Below, piece by piece: positions 44,605 to 55,827 of a stretch of 64,000 bases of DNA (its first letter is position 1; each line of letters opens with the position of its first letter). Source of the stretch: Microdochium bolleyi (lineage: Eukaryota > Ascomycota > Sordariomycetes > Xylariales > Microdochiaceae); contig KQ964259.1 of the NCBI GenBank assembly GCA_001566295.1, positions 248,001-312,000 on the forward strand. The letters run 5' to 3'. The notes below the pieces were generated by a model, which was given only the letters and a program-made list of their open reading frames with translations, did not search any database and was not told the origin of the DNA. The translations under genes were made by a program, and so were the position numbers.

Positions 44605-47370
44605 TCAAAACACGTTCTCGTCCATCATCGACATTATCTGCTGGTTACCTGTGAACCAGTCCGCCAAATATGACGCGTGCTGGGGCAGCTCGGCGCCTAT
44701 GCCGTAATAGTCGTCTGAGGTCGTCATAAGGTCAAGATCAAGCATCATGCCTCCAGAACCGACGTTGCCACTTGCGGAATCGTGCTCAGAGTATGGCGTC
44801 GCGAGCGACGGAGCCGGTGCCTGGTTCCAGTCCTGCGGAGGCAGCATGCCCATCTGGCGCAGATAGGCATCGAGCTGCACGTTGGTACTGTTTTCGCCAC
44901 TTCTGTGCAATCCGTTGTCGCGATTAGCCTTCTCAGGTGCTGTGACGCCGGACCCAGTTGCCCCATTGTTGATGTCGCGAACTTGATGCCCGGGCGTAGA
45001 ATCGCAGTTCGCGCCAGACATATCCATGCCAGCGCCGGTCTTCCCTCTTGACTCTATATACACCTTGGCGACGTGGAAGAGTGATTGAAAGAGCTGCCGC
45101 AGGTTTCTGCACGACTCGGCCTTCAGCTCGCACGGCTCTATGGAGGCATTAAACGCTCGGAGGCGCTCAAAGTCCGAGGGATCCGATGTCTCAATGACAT
45201 GGCAGAAGAGTACGAGATAAGGTGTGAACGGCATGTAGAGGAGGATACTGTGCGCGATGTTGTGGTCAACGGGAAACTTTCTGTAGTGAAAAGGTCATGC
45301 AGGTGACTTACGCCTTGAAGTACAGATCGTATGGGAGGAAGGCGTCCATCTGTACCATATACCGCATGTGCATCTCAAAGGTCGTCCGGGCAGCTTCAAT
45401 GCACTCCGCCGAGAGACTTGTGTTCGATCCAGGAGCCACGGGGATTGCCCGCAAGATGAGGGTGCGCAGGATGTGGTAAGTCATTTCGCTCGACATGTGC
45501 TCCACCTTGATGTAGAAGCTGTGTCGGTCTCCCCATCTCTCCTCTGTGCGTATGCCGTCCTGCTTGATCTGCATGTAGATCGCCCGCAGATCCTCCGCGA
45601 GCATGTTTGCTCGCTGGGCACGGATCTGGGGCGGCTGACTCAGGGCACCGTAGCTGTAGAGCACCTCGTAGATCTTGCCCTGTATTCTTGAAAACTGCAT
45701 GCATCGGACGACGGCGTTGCTGAAGCGATTGAAACTGGTTTCGTCTGGCTTCGGCACCGGCACGCTAATGTCGTAATCTGGCATGACTGATGGCCGCCCG
45801 AGTCGCAGAGAGACGGCGTTGCTTGTCATATACATGACCCAGAACATCCAGATCTTCTGATCTCGCATCAGTGGCGCGTCGTTTCTGTGAGTCTGTATTC
45901 TGTGGTAACCCAGAGTTTGGCACATGTTCAGTGCCTTTGAAGTCAGCGTCCACAAAATGGCAGGTTTCGCGGTGAAAAGAGCACGGATAGCCTGCAATCA
46001 TGAGAGTTAGCTTAGTGGGTCTGATACCACTGTTGCTGGCTGGGTCCAACAAACTGGCTCAGGATAACCTACGCCGAAACATAATGCCTTGATATTCTCA
46101 AAGGTTGCCGGGGTCAGGATGGGAAACTTTGACAGCGCCCTCTCCAGATTGACGTCACAGGTGTTCCTGTATGCCTTCAACTGCTCTCGTATCTCAGGAT
46201 CGTCCTCGCTAAACAGACGTTCGTTGAACACACAAGAGAGCGCACCATTCGTGATGATATAATCCGACTCCGAGTATGGCCCAGGAAAGTAGACCCTGAC
46301 GAGGTGCTCCATGAGCTGATCAAATGTGAGCACATTGAACCCCACGAACCATACTTGATATATTCCGGGATCCTCTGCGCACAGATGTTAGCATACAGAA
46401 TTAGCTTTCTCCTCTTTGCTGGTTGCCTACCTCTAGCCCAACGTACTGCCGTCATTGCTGCATCCACGGGAATGAGTGATGAAGGATCGTGATCAGGTTG
46501 CGAGATACTACAGCTGTTAGATTCCTCTGTGACCCACAAGGAGTCATAGACGGTGTTGTGATCCCTCTGTGTCTTTATGATGCTCTGGAGGGCCTTGACA
46601 GCACTATCGAGATCCGAGGAAGATCTGGGATCGTTATCCGGGCTGGTAGCGATAGTTTTGTTGAGCAATTCGCTGGCAATAGCAGTCTGTGCCACAAAAG
46701 AGCTGTCACCCTCGACTGGGGACTGCTGAGGAAGCCGCAACGGTAGGGTGCTGTGCCCGCTGCTCCTGGAGCCGGCGAGGCTCTCTCTTTCAGGCGACTT
46801 CTGCGACGCGGATGACAAGGCGGACGATTCTGGGCCATGGGGATACACCGATGATGTTGACTGGTGCTGTGGTTGCTGAAGACCATGGTGGTGCCTCGGA
46901 GATGATGTCGCTAGCTGGCGCAGCAACCCCAAGGCCTCTTCAACCCGCTCCTCAATATTGTTGATCTTCTGGTCGCTGTGCCCCGTGTATGAATAAGCAC
47001 ATGTTCAGCAGACGCCAAAGCATGGAACTATTGAGCACTTACTATCCAGTCGAGACACGGACTCTCTGGCGGGGCGCAGAGGTGCGAGGCTGGAGGGTGG
47101 TGACACACTCGGCACCGGCACGCTTGCAGTTGCCACAGGGCTTCTTGCGGTCACATCCCACCTTTCTGGCCCGGCACAAGTCACACTGACCGCGACCAGC
47201 CTCGTCAGCTGAGTGTAGCAGGGGTTCGTAGGTAACACAACCGACGCGAGCTGCCTCGGTATGGGTATAGAGTTACCCTGCAGAAGGCAACTTACAGCCA
47301 GGCGGGAGGGACCGCCGGGAGGATGCTCGGGAACCTGTGGGCTGCCGCTGTCCGAGGTATCGGGATCCAT
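44605..47370 (-). CDS. Zn2Cys6 transcription factor with fungal_trans domain
   Basis: A fungal zinc-cluster regulator. The DNA-binding motif CDLCRARKVGCDRKKPCGNC plus KRAGAEC gives the exact C-x2-C-x6-C-x5-C-x2-C-x6-C spacing. After an intron with donor GTAAGT the linker continues into a coiled coil (D-Q-K-I-N-N-I-E-E-R-V). Then come a Ser/Gln-rich segment and the fungal_trans region split by introns, including FENIKALCFG, ILWTLTSKALNMCQTLGYHR and FWVMYMTSNAVSLRLGRPS. A long acidic C-terminus ends ADWFTGNQQIMSMMDENVF at 44605. The first exon (start at 47370) is less sure: its clear GTAAGT donor after SRLA is out of phase with the best acceptor before the zinc cluster, so a short 41-base intron or another start may apply. 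Divergent from the esterase gene at 48188, and downstream lies the CE5 gene. Confidence 0.88.
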
Positions 47371-48187
47371 CGCCGGCAGAGCGTGAAGGAGACGCCGCGA
47401 TATACGTGGATTCTGTTGTTGGCGTGAAACACCCCGATTCTCAGCAGTTGCAAGGGCTGGTGCGTGTTGCAGACGGTGGGCGATGGAGAGATGGCAGACG
47501 ACAGGGCACTCGCCGTTGCGGCCGGCAGAGCTCGAATGTGGTCTTGATGCTCGGATACTGTCGAGTGCCGTGCAGAACGTGCAGAATCAAGCCGTCATGA
47601 TGCCCGGGGCCTGGGTGAGCCGTCGTCGTGTTCCAAGGCTGTCAACGGTTGATGCTGGCTGGCCTCGGGGCCGCCTGGCCCGCTCGGGCCCGACAAAGAC
47701 ACCCGTGGACCTGGGCAGGGCAGGAGCTCCTGAGGCAGCCCCACATTTCTCATCCTCTGTGATCTGTGCCTGGTTGGTGCCGCACGGCCGCCCGCTCGCA
47801 CGCACGCACACCCTTCGATCTCGACCGCCATCACGGCTCGCCGACGACAGTACTTACACACCGAGACCAGCCTCAATTCTCAGAATTTGCGGGGATTCTG
47901 GTGCTCTCGGGCATGGCGTGCAATCCCGCCGCCCAATGCTTACTCTACACAGCGTTCCATCCCTGGCCCGACTCGGCCTGCATTGCCGCGAGCCGGCCGG
48001 CAAAAACCCCCGCCGCCATGCTGCTTTGAGCGGTCCGTCGGACGCCACGATCTCTGGCAGTTTCTCCTTGTTCGACCCGCGCTTTTAACCGCAACCTGCC
48101 GCCTCGCCTGCGCCCCAACGTGCCAGCCTTGCTCTGCCAAGCCATCGCAGACATCACAGACCTCAACAGCAGTAAACATCTACCGCA
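47371..48187. other. Divergent promoter region between regulator and esterase
   Basis: About 0.8 kb shared by the minus-strand regulator and the plus-strand esterase. GC-rich; long spurious open frames occur on both strands. Suitable place for shared control; no specific site called. Confidence 0.5.
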
Positions 48188-48901
48188 ATGACTGTCTCCT
48201 CCCCAGACAGCCTCGAGCAGGGCCAGCTCACATTCCACCCAGCCACCGCGCCCAATGGTGTTGGCATCCTCCTCGTCCCGGGCGGTGGCTATCGCTTCGT
48301 TGACCACGCCAAAGAAGGCGTCAGGACTCTTGCCTACCTCGACTCGCAGGGCTACGACACCTGGGTCCTCAACTACTCGACTCAGACCAACGCACCCACG
48401 CCGCTCTTTGACAGGCCCCACCGTGAGGCCCTCGCTGCAGTCAGTGCCGTCCGCAGCGAGGCCCGCGTCTCGAAGCTGGGGATCTGGGGCTACTCTGCCG
48501 GTGGCCACCTGGCCGCAATGACCCTCACCGAGCCCGGCATCGAGCTTGACTTTGGCATCCTCGGCTACCCCGTCATCACGATGGACACTACCGGCACTAC
48601 TCACGCCGGCTCGCGCCAGAATCTGATCGGGGCAGACGCCACGCCCGAGCTCGAGGCCACAATGTCGCCCGTGCAGCGTGTCTCGCCGCAGACACCGCCA
48701 ACCTTCATCTTCCACACGTCAAACGACCCTGCAGTCCCCGTCGAGAACGCACTGCTGTTCGCGACTGCGCTAGCCAGGAACAAGGTTCCCTTCCACCTCC
48801 TGGTCCTGCCAGACGGACCACACGGCATCAATGTGCCCCTGGAGGACCCTGTAAGGAACTGGACACCCGAGCTGGAGCGGTGGATGAAGTCCTCGATCTG
48901 A
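48188..48901 (+). CDS. Small cytosolic alpha/beta-hydrolase esterase, 237 aa
   Basis: A single-exon hydrolase without signal peptide. The oxyanion motif PGGGY is at residues 31-35, the nucleophile is Ser103 in GYSAGGH, the acid is Asp180 in HTSNDPAVP and the base is His212 in DGPHGI. The compact size and the PGGGY/GYSAGG combination resemble acetyl-esterase/lipase and bacterial-type acetylxylan esterases (BD-FAE family). It may remove acetyl groups from oligosaccharides taken into the cell. It is transcribed divergently from the Zn2Cys6 regulator. The intronless structure and bacterial-like fold are compatible with horizontal origin, but codon use is like that of its neighbours. Confidence 0.88.
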   Translation: MTVSSPDSLEQGQLTFHPATAPNGVGILLVPGGGYRFVDHAKEGVRTLAYLDSQGYDTWVLNYSTQTNAPTPLFDRPHREALAAVSAVRSEARVSKLGIWGYSAGGHLAAMTLTEPGIELDFGILGYPVITMDTTGTTHAGSRQNLIGADATPELEATMSPVQRVSPQTPPTFIFHTSNDPAVPVENALLFATALARNKVPFHLLVLPDGPHGINVPLEDPVRNWTPELERWMKSSI

Positions 48902-49702
48902 GGATGTCGTAGAAGATAGGCTCGAGAGGCTGGGGTCTCGAATGACGAGCCCCCCACGCAAGCTCCGCACTCGTCGAAAGGTAATCAATCTGGCAGAGGG
49001 GGTTCCTTGCAAGTTGCCTCGGCCTCCAGCAAGTGACGTGCAAAATCTAATCAAAGCCCATGTCCTGACACGATTGAGAACCCATGCAAGGGCAAGCGAC
49101 CCTCGCTCTCTTCCCACGAACCAGCGCAGGTGATCGTCGACGCTAGGGCCTCATCTGGCCGTGCTCGGACCTTGACGGCATGACAAGGACCCTTTGGAGA
49201 ATTGTCCGGTACTCGACCGGCGCGCAACGTGGAGACGGCGAAGTGGGATCGACACCGTGCCCCACGTGTCATGAGCTATCGTCCCAGCTTGGCCTTCGAC
49301 TCAGGACGATTCTACTGCCCTTTCGAGACGATGGACAGGCTGTGCTCGGACGTCTGCACACCCTCTCAATCACCCTTGCACCTCCACGAGCCCAGGGCTG
49401 AATCGGTGATGGGCGCCACGCGGAGGCACAGCCAGACTAGCTCGGCACTCGACGTGGGTGGAGAAGGCACTACCTCGAGGCGGGTAGTGATCTGAGCGCG
49501 CTACCGCATTTCACGACGGCAGTGGCGACGAGCTAGAGGCTCTTAAAGAACAACCACCCGAGCCTTCCCCCGTGCCTCCCACCACGGAGGCTTTTGCTCG
49601 TCATCCTGCCAACGACCGGTAGTCCGTCTTCGAACCTGCAGAGGATCAAAGTGTCCCGCGCGCTCACCAGGATTATAACACAGTTTCGCCAAGCCCGACA
49701 TC
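48902..49702. other. Intergenic, no gene seen
   Basis: 3' flank of the esterase and promoter of the next secreted protein. Nothing recognised. Confidence 0.45.
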
Positions 49703-50734
49703 ATGAGATTCATCGACGTCGCACTGGCCGGCGTGGCCCTGTGCCTCAGCCCTGTGGGCGCCCAGATGGCCCGCGTCTGCGACAACTGCACCAATGAATC
49801 GACCGAGCCCTTTGTCGAGGCCCCCGCCCCGTGGGAGCTCAAGACCGAGCGAGCTTATGTCATTCCCATGATCGGCCTCCCCAGCAAGCTGCCCAACAAG
49901 GCCTTTTCGCCGCTCGAGCGTAACTCGACATATGCCACCGAGGGTGACTTCCTCGGCGGCCTCGGCCTCATGGCCATCATCCGCTACAGCGACAGCCCTG
50001 TCGGCCCGTACGATGAGTTCCTCGTCATCCCGGGCCTGTTCAACCAGCCCGGGGGTGGCCTCATCCCCGACGTCAAGCGACGCATCAGCAGAATCTATGT
50101 GTCGCACAAGTACACAACCTGGAACGGGCGCAGGAGTATGTCTCGATGTTCTTTTCTTGCTCCACCACTTGCCTGGAGCCCACCGTGCTGACGTTTGACT
50201 TTTCCGCACCCAGACTGGAATATCCCCAAGCATCTCGCCCGCTTCGACTGGTCTACAAACCGTGACGGCAGTGAGACCGTCAAGATCTTCCCCCACGACA
50301 CCACGGCCCTGTTGGACGAGTCCGCCGGCCCCTCCAAGCTGCCATTCTTCCAGGGCACCTTCAGGACTATTCCTATTGTTGGCGACCTCGTCCAGATCCC
50401 CTTCTCAACTGCCATTATCGACGTCCTGGGCGGAATAGGGATTGACCCGCTCGCCCTCGCCTCGCCCCCGTTGCCTGAGGGCAAGAGCGTGTACGGCGAG
50501 CTGGCCGGCACCGATGTTGGTCAGATTACCCAGTTCGGTGTCAAGAGCTCGCTCGCCACGGTCGGCACGATGGACATGTACCAGGGCCCCAAGGGCGACC
50601 AGGTCGGCAGCACGGGCCGCAACGCGGTGGGCGACGAGTACTTCGCCAACTTCTGGCCTGGCATGCTTCGGAATACCCCGGCCCTGCGGCTACGTGATGC
50701 TACTGTGAGCTTCAGTGCTCCCAAGCAGTACTGA
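49703..50734 (+). CDS. Secreted acetoacetate decarboxylase-fold protein, 317 aa
   Basis: Exons 49703-50135 and 50214-50734 around a 78-base GT/AG intron; the phase closes at 318 codons. A signal peptide (MRFIDVALAGVALCLSPVGA) leads a protein whose blocks match a fungal family with the acetoacetate decarboxylase-like fold: APAPWELK, SPLERNSTYATEGDFLGGLG, SPVGPYDEFLVIPG, RISRIYVSHKYTTWNGR and NWNIPKHLARFDW. The catalytic lysine of true acetoacetate decarboxylase is not evident, so enzymatic activity is uncertain. Related fungal proteins are usually annotated as hypothetical. Three sequons in the first 80 residues support secretion. Confidence 0.75.
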
Positions 50735-51153
50735 AGCCCGTGCAATGGATGATCATGATTCAACGGCAATCTGGACACAGACACAACATACCCATAAGTA
50801 CCCTTCAATATAGTTGTAGTTTTTAATTAGTTTGTCTGCAAGGACAATACATGTTTGTATGGAGACTTGAGTTTCATCCGATCTGATGCAACTAATCCGT
50901 GGGAGGATCCTCCTGCCAGGGGCATTAGGGGCATGAACTTATTCGTGGTGCTTATCGATAAGACCCGCTCTGACCTCGCGCTGAGGTAATCAGCTCTCAA
51001 GCTAATGGTTGCCCACCGCTTCCCACGCCGTCAAGTAAACATCAACAACCTGGATCCAGCGACTCGGTCAAAGACAAGTTGTCGCAGAACAGGGGCATTC
51101 CAACGGCCAATTCTGTCGCGCCTTTTTCCTGCGGAAGGCCTCAACATGCCGTC
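50735..51153. other. Intergenic, no gene seen
   Basis: Short AT-richer spacer between two plus-strand genes, holding the HAUS6 promoter. Nothing recognised. Confidence 0.45.
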
Positions 51154-53619
51154 ATGTCCCTGTTCGCTCCGTCGTCGAATCCCCCCCTCGCACGCACACG
51201 CACCCTACGACCTGCGACCAGAGCTCCGTTGACCGCTCCCCAGCAAGCACAGCAGGGCACAACCGCTGGGCGCTCCTTAGCAAATGGAGCTGCGGGCAGC
51301 GGGCAGCAAGACACCAGCCATGGCACTGCTACCGCAATTCCGAGCTCGACTTCGAATCTTGCCCTCTTCCTGACGAACCTCCGTCTGCTCGATCTTGACC
51401 TCGAACCCGATTGGCCCGACATTACACCCGCGACCTTCTCCTCTCGTGATGCCGCAGGGGGTCAGAAGAAGCGCATACAGGCCGTCGAGTGGGCTCTGTT
51501 CCAGCTCTTTGTGCTCTGGGATCCAAGCGAGACACAGAACGTACGCGCCTCCGCTCATGCACGCGCACTCACCATGTCGTCTCGATGCTGACTGGTCTGG
51601 AAACTTTAGAAGCTCCGACCGTTCTTCCCGCCGCTCGAACAGGTCCAGTCCGTCAACCTGCGTGCCACGCTGACCCGCTCTCTGGAGCAGCTCAAGCGCA
51701 ATGGCTTCCTTGGCCGCGACGCGATCATTCGCAAGACGATGCTTGACGAGTGTAAAGGAGATCGGCTCGAGGAGGTACTCGCCGCGTTCTCCTCTGCCGT
51801 ATTGAAGAAGCTCGTCACGGAGCGCAATCTCAACAGCACCGGTCCCGACAATTACCCCCCGATTGCCGAGAAGATCGCCGTCGAGAACCGCGGGTACACT
51901 GGCGAACGGACAGAGCTCAACGCCCTGCTCCTGGCGCACAAGGTTGTCCTGAGCAGGGCGCTGGAGGAGAAGAACGAGGAGCGTGCCCGGTATCGAGACT
52001 TTGAGGAACTACTGGAGCTGAAGCAGCGCGGTCTCGTAAGGAGGCGCGAGCAGGTCAAGGCCTCGTCTGCCAAGACGGATGCCTTGGAAATCGACGACCA
52101 GACCCGGGCTCAGGCACGAGATGTGCTCAGGACAAACTGGACGGGCAACGAGTCGTGGGTCGATACGCTGCTCTTCGCCGGCGCCGACGTGCGCCCGAGC
52201 ACTCTGCTCGACGTGTCGTTTGACGAAGTCTGGAGTAGTGTCCAGCAGGGCCGTTTGTCGGATCTGGAAGAGCAGGGGAGCGACCTCCTCGGCCACCTGG
52301 ACCATCGCGTTAAAGCGCAGAGAGCCCGGCTCGAGAAGTGGGAGACATTCCACGAGAAGATGTTTGGCGCGCAGAAAGCCGCGCCGGTGACACCGAAGCG
52401 GAAGCAAGACCGCCCGAAACGCATTGTGGAGTTCAGGGCGCACAAGAACGCACATCTCAGTAGCAAGGCTCGCAAGGCTGCCGACGACATGGAGACAGAA
52501 GAGGTGCCGGTCGAATACGATCAGATCATGGTCGATATGGAGCGGGAGCTAGGCAAGGTCGGGCAGGCGAAGATACCAAACTTTGCCAAAATGTTTGGCT
52601 CTACAGCTGCTAGAATTGGTGCTGCTGGGCTCGCACCAGAGCCAGTCATGCCCGAGCCGATCTCAGATCTGAGCGATTGGGAAGATGAGCCGGAGCTGCC
52701 ACCACCAAGACCGGCCCTGGAGCCGGAGAGGACAATGAGTCAACCTGCGCGTGCTAGTAGGCAAGAGACTTCGCCGCGCCGGCGGCCTTCGCAACGGTCC
52801 ATCCCCAAGCGTCAAGACAGTCGCCATCTGGGGAGGTCGAGGAAGCCAAGCGTCGTGGAAGACGACGAGCCTACCCTTACTCTTAACTCTGCCCCGGCAT
52901 TGGACCTTTATGATGAGCCTTCACCCACTCGGAAACAACGACGATCACCCGAGCGCCAAGAGTTACCCATGGCTCAAACGGATGCCCATGATGACATTCC
53001 GCAAAAGGAGCCATCGCCTCTAGAACCCGAGTTCCCGGTGCCTGCATCGCCTCCGCCACCGGCGTCGCCAATACAGGCAGCTGCCGATGAGATCCTCGCC
53101 TACATGTCGAACGCGTCTCCCTCACCTTCCAAGAAGACCCGCCACACCCTGTCGCTGGCCGAGCGGACACGCTTGTCCATGTCCCGCGGGGAGGCATTCG
53201 ACCCCGACGACGGTCGGCTGTCTCCCGCAAAGCCAGACTACCCCATCATCGTCGAGGAGCCCGTCGAAACGGCTGCCGAGGATGGAGACTATGGCACAAC
53301 AACAACCGCACACGAAGACCTCATCGCGCGCACGCGACGGTCGATGGCCGGGTTCGAGGCCGCGCGGCAGAAAGCGCAGCTCGAGCGGCGCCGGTCGCAG
53401 CGCAGAAGCAAAGTAGCTCCGCGCAGAGAGGGCAGCACCTACTTCCCACGTGTCGATGAGGACGGGGAGGGTGCGGGGGACACTTCTGTGATTGACGAGC
53501 TGCTGCTGCAGGCGGACAGCGGTGGGGGCGAGGTCGACTACGAGGCCGTGTTTAGGAGCCGGCCCAAGATCAAGACGAGCCCCGCGGCGAGCCCTATGAG
53601 GCGGTGGGCTGAGGAGTAG
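51154..53619 (+). CDS. HAUS augmin-like complex subunit 6
   Basis: Subunit of augmin, which recruits gamma-tubulin to spindle microtubules for branching nucleation. Exons 51154-51540 and 51610-53619 around a 69-base intron give 798 residues. The conserved HAUS6 N-terminal domain starts near residue 65 (LALFLTNLRLLDLD) and runs through VEWALFQLFVLWDP, the intron-restored KLRPFFPPLEQVQSVNLR and LDECKGDRLEEVLAAFS. A coiled-coil region (about residues 190-300) follows, then a long disordered tail rich in Pro, Ser and Arg with many S/T-P sites, as in relatives. An upstream in-frame Met at 51079 exists. This is a core gene, not accessory. Confidence 0.9.
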
Positions 53620-53961
53620 AGGGTGTGTGTGTGTGTGTGTGTGTATGCGCTAGATTTCTTTGTTTTATTTTTGTACGTAGCGGATGGATATACCCAACAG
53701 AATGCAACTTGTGTACCAAAATAATGATGGCCCGGTCCTCGGGCAATAATCTTTGCTGCTCTTGCTAGAACATGCGGTATGTGACAAATCTCCCCACACG
53801 AAAGTGTGTTGTTCTCATGGTGACGTAAAGAGCCGTGGTCCTCCTTGATGCATTCATTATCCGAAGAATTGCCCCCAGCTGGTGAGTTCTCTTGACCCTC
53901 CCATGCACGAGAGGAGAAGATAGTCGCTATATGAATACCTCTTTCTTCACTTCTCTGCCAG
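53620..53961. other. Short intergenic region between convergent genes
   Basis: 3' flanks of HAUS6 (plus) and the SGNH esterase (minus). Apart from the GT run nothing is seen. Confidence 0.5.
53624..53645 (+). repeat. GT dinucleotide microsatellite
   Basis: About ten GT units starting a few bases after the HAUS6 stop codon, so it lies in the 3' UTR. Likely variable between strains. Confidence 0.85.
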
Positions 53962-55376
53962 TTACGGTCTTGGCGACCCCAGAAACCGCGTCACGTCCTC
54001 CGCCATGAGCTGGTGCACACGGCTTGTACTGCACGGGCGCCCGCCTTGTCAGCAAAATTTATTTCCTTTTTCAAATGCACACAGACATGAAACTTCAGTG
54101 CCAGCAGCCAGATGCAAAGATGGTGCTGAGACCTGGATGTGGTGAAGCAGTGGGGAGAAAGGAGGAGGAAAAAGTTCAAGGAGGCTCACATGTGGCCGGC
54201 GTCGAACCAGAAGTACTCCTCCAGGGGCAGACATCCGTACTTGCCCGGGTGGACCGCGACGTCCGGGTTGCCCTTTGCCGCGGCGCAGGGGGATGTCGTG
54301 TTTGTGAACCCGTGCCTGAGCGGGTCGTCGAGGATGCCGTTGAGGAAGGCGTTGGCATCGTACAGCAGGGCCGTCACTTTGTCCTTGCCGTGCCCGCCAC
54401 CGCCGCTCGTCGGGGTTTTCTGGAAGGCAGCGACCTGTCTTGCCAGGCTGCGGTTCCACAGGTCCACCATCTCCTTGGTCGGATGCCTGCTGTCCGCGGG
54501 CAGCGGCAGATTGCCCGGTGCCCGGTCGTAGGGTGGGATGTTCATGAACAGGAAATTCCGGAACCCGGCTTGCTTGTGCAGCGGGACGATGCTCTGCTCG
54601 AACAGCGCGGCGTTGATGGCGTCGTATTTCTCAGAGTAGAGCTTGAGCTGCTCGTCTTGGCTGAGGCCTGGGGTGGGGGCCAGCTTGATGTCGTTGATGT
54701 CGTTGATGCCGATCCACACGGCGACCAGCACATCGCTGCGGTCTGGGTGGCGGAAGCGCGGGGAGAGTGTCTGGTGGGCGTACGAGAGGTACTGCTGCGT
54801 CTGGTTCACCATGGGCACGGTGTAGTCGTGGTGCAGGGGCAGGAACTGCTCGGCGTAGTTGGCGCCGGCGAAGGCGAAATCCCACAGCTCCCGCTGGCGG
54901 CGGTGGCCATGGCCGCGCTTCTTGTTGCATGTTGAGGGCGAGTACACCCCGGGTTCGACGCCGCAGTCTGTCAGGAACTCGATCCAGTTCGGCCCACCGG
55001 CGGAGGTGCCTGTGTAGTCGGCGATGATCTTGTTGGAGAGGAGCTTGTCGGGGGAGAAGGTGAAGTTGCCGGGCAGGTAGTCCCCAATGAAGCTGTAGTT
55101 CTGGTGGCCGGCGGTGCCTTGGACGTAGGTGTACGAGTTGCCAAAGGTGATGCTGTGCATGTGTCCGGTCACTGATCGTCAGCATAGAAGTACCAGTATC
55201 AGGGGGCTACTGGAAGGATATGCGTGCTTTGAAACTGAGTCAGCGACTCACACATGCTCTACTTTGTCCCAGGCAAAGCTGGGGGTATCGTCATGCGGCG
55301 AGTAGGTCGGAACGGCCTGGGTGAGATGCGATGTCAGCGCTGCAAGAGTGAGCAGCGAGTACGGCGATATTGCCAT
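53962..55376 (-). CDS. Secreted SGNH/GDSL acetylesterase (CE16-like), 384 aa
   Basis: Exons 55376-55252, 55152-54190 and 54028-53962 close to 385 codons. The signal peptide is at residues 1-22. The first junction restores W-D-K-V-E-H-V-I-T-F-G-N-S-Y-T, the block I serine motif, with Asn where relatives have Asp (GDSY). Block III is IGINDIND. The catalytic D-x-x-H is F-D-A-G-H at the end of exon 2, and the small last exon adds I-T-S-R-V-H-Q-L-M-A-E-D-V, the usual helix after the catalytic histidine. Without that exon the protein would look truncated. Family members remove terminal acetyl groups from hemicellulose oligomers, fitting the nearby CE5 and GH3 genes. The 161-base intron 2 is longer than the other. 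Confidence 0.9.
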
Positions 55377-55827
55377 GTTGCAAAATCAACTGAGATGGTT
55401 GCTGCCTCGCGTCCTGGAGTAAATAACGGGAGGTTCTTGGGGAAAGATATCCGTCATGACGGGCAGATGAATAGCGGCGTAGATAAAGCACAGCTTCTTT
55501 ATGCCGCCAGCCAAGGACAACGACTGGACAATCTTTGTTGGTGGAAACAGAGACCTTGTCGACCCACAAGCCATGTCACCGTCCCCATCCGGGGGACTGG
55601 GGATGATCGCCAGTACAGTCTCGGCACAATTCAGAGCGAGGACAAGGCGCTTGTCTTCCCCGCACGAAGAATCCAGGATCGGTCAGGGGAGTCAGCCAGA
55701 AACCAGGCCGATTGCCTCCTGGCCCCTTGGCTATGCCTAGCGGGGAACTACATCAAGGTTCGGGCCATTGAATAGTTTTACTCGTAGGCTATAAGCAAAC
55801 GTTGGGACGCTTGTATGTTTCTGCTGT
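55377..55827. other. Intergenic, SGNH esterase promoter
   Basis: About 450 bases between two minus-strand genes. Nothing recognised. Confidence 0.45.

Noticed and set aside
47483..48088. A 201-codon plus-strand open frame upstream of the esterase
   Set aside because: Basic, Pro/Arg-rich product without domain; lies in the shared promoter of two supported genes.
47945..48715. A 256-codon minus-strand open frame
   Set aside because: Antisense to the esterase gene, whose catalytic triad is clear; no motif in the antisense product.
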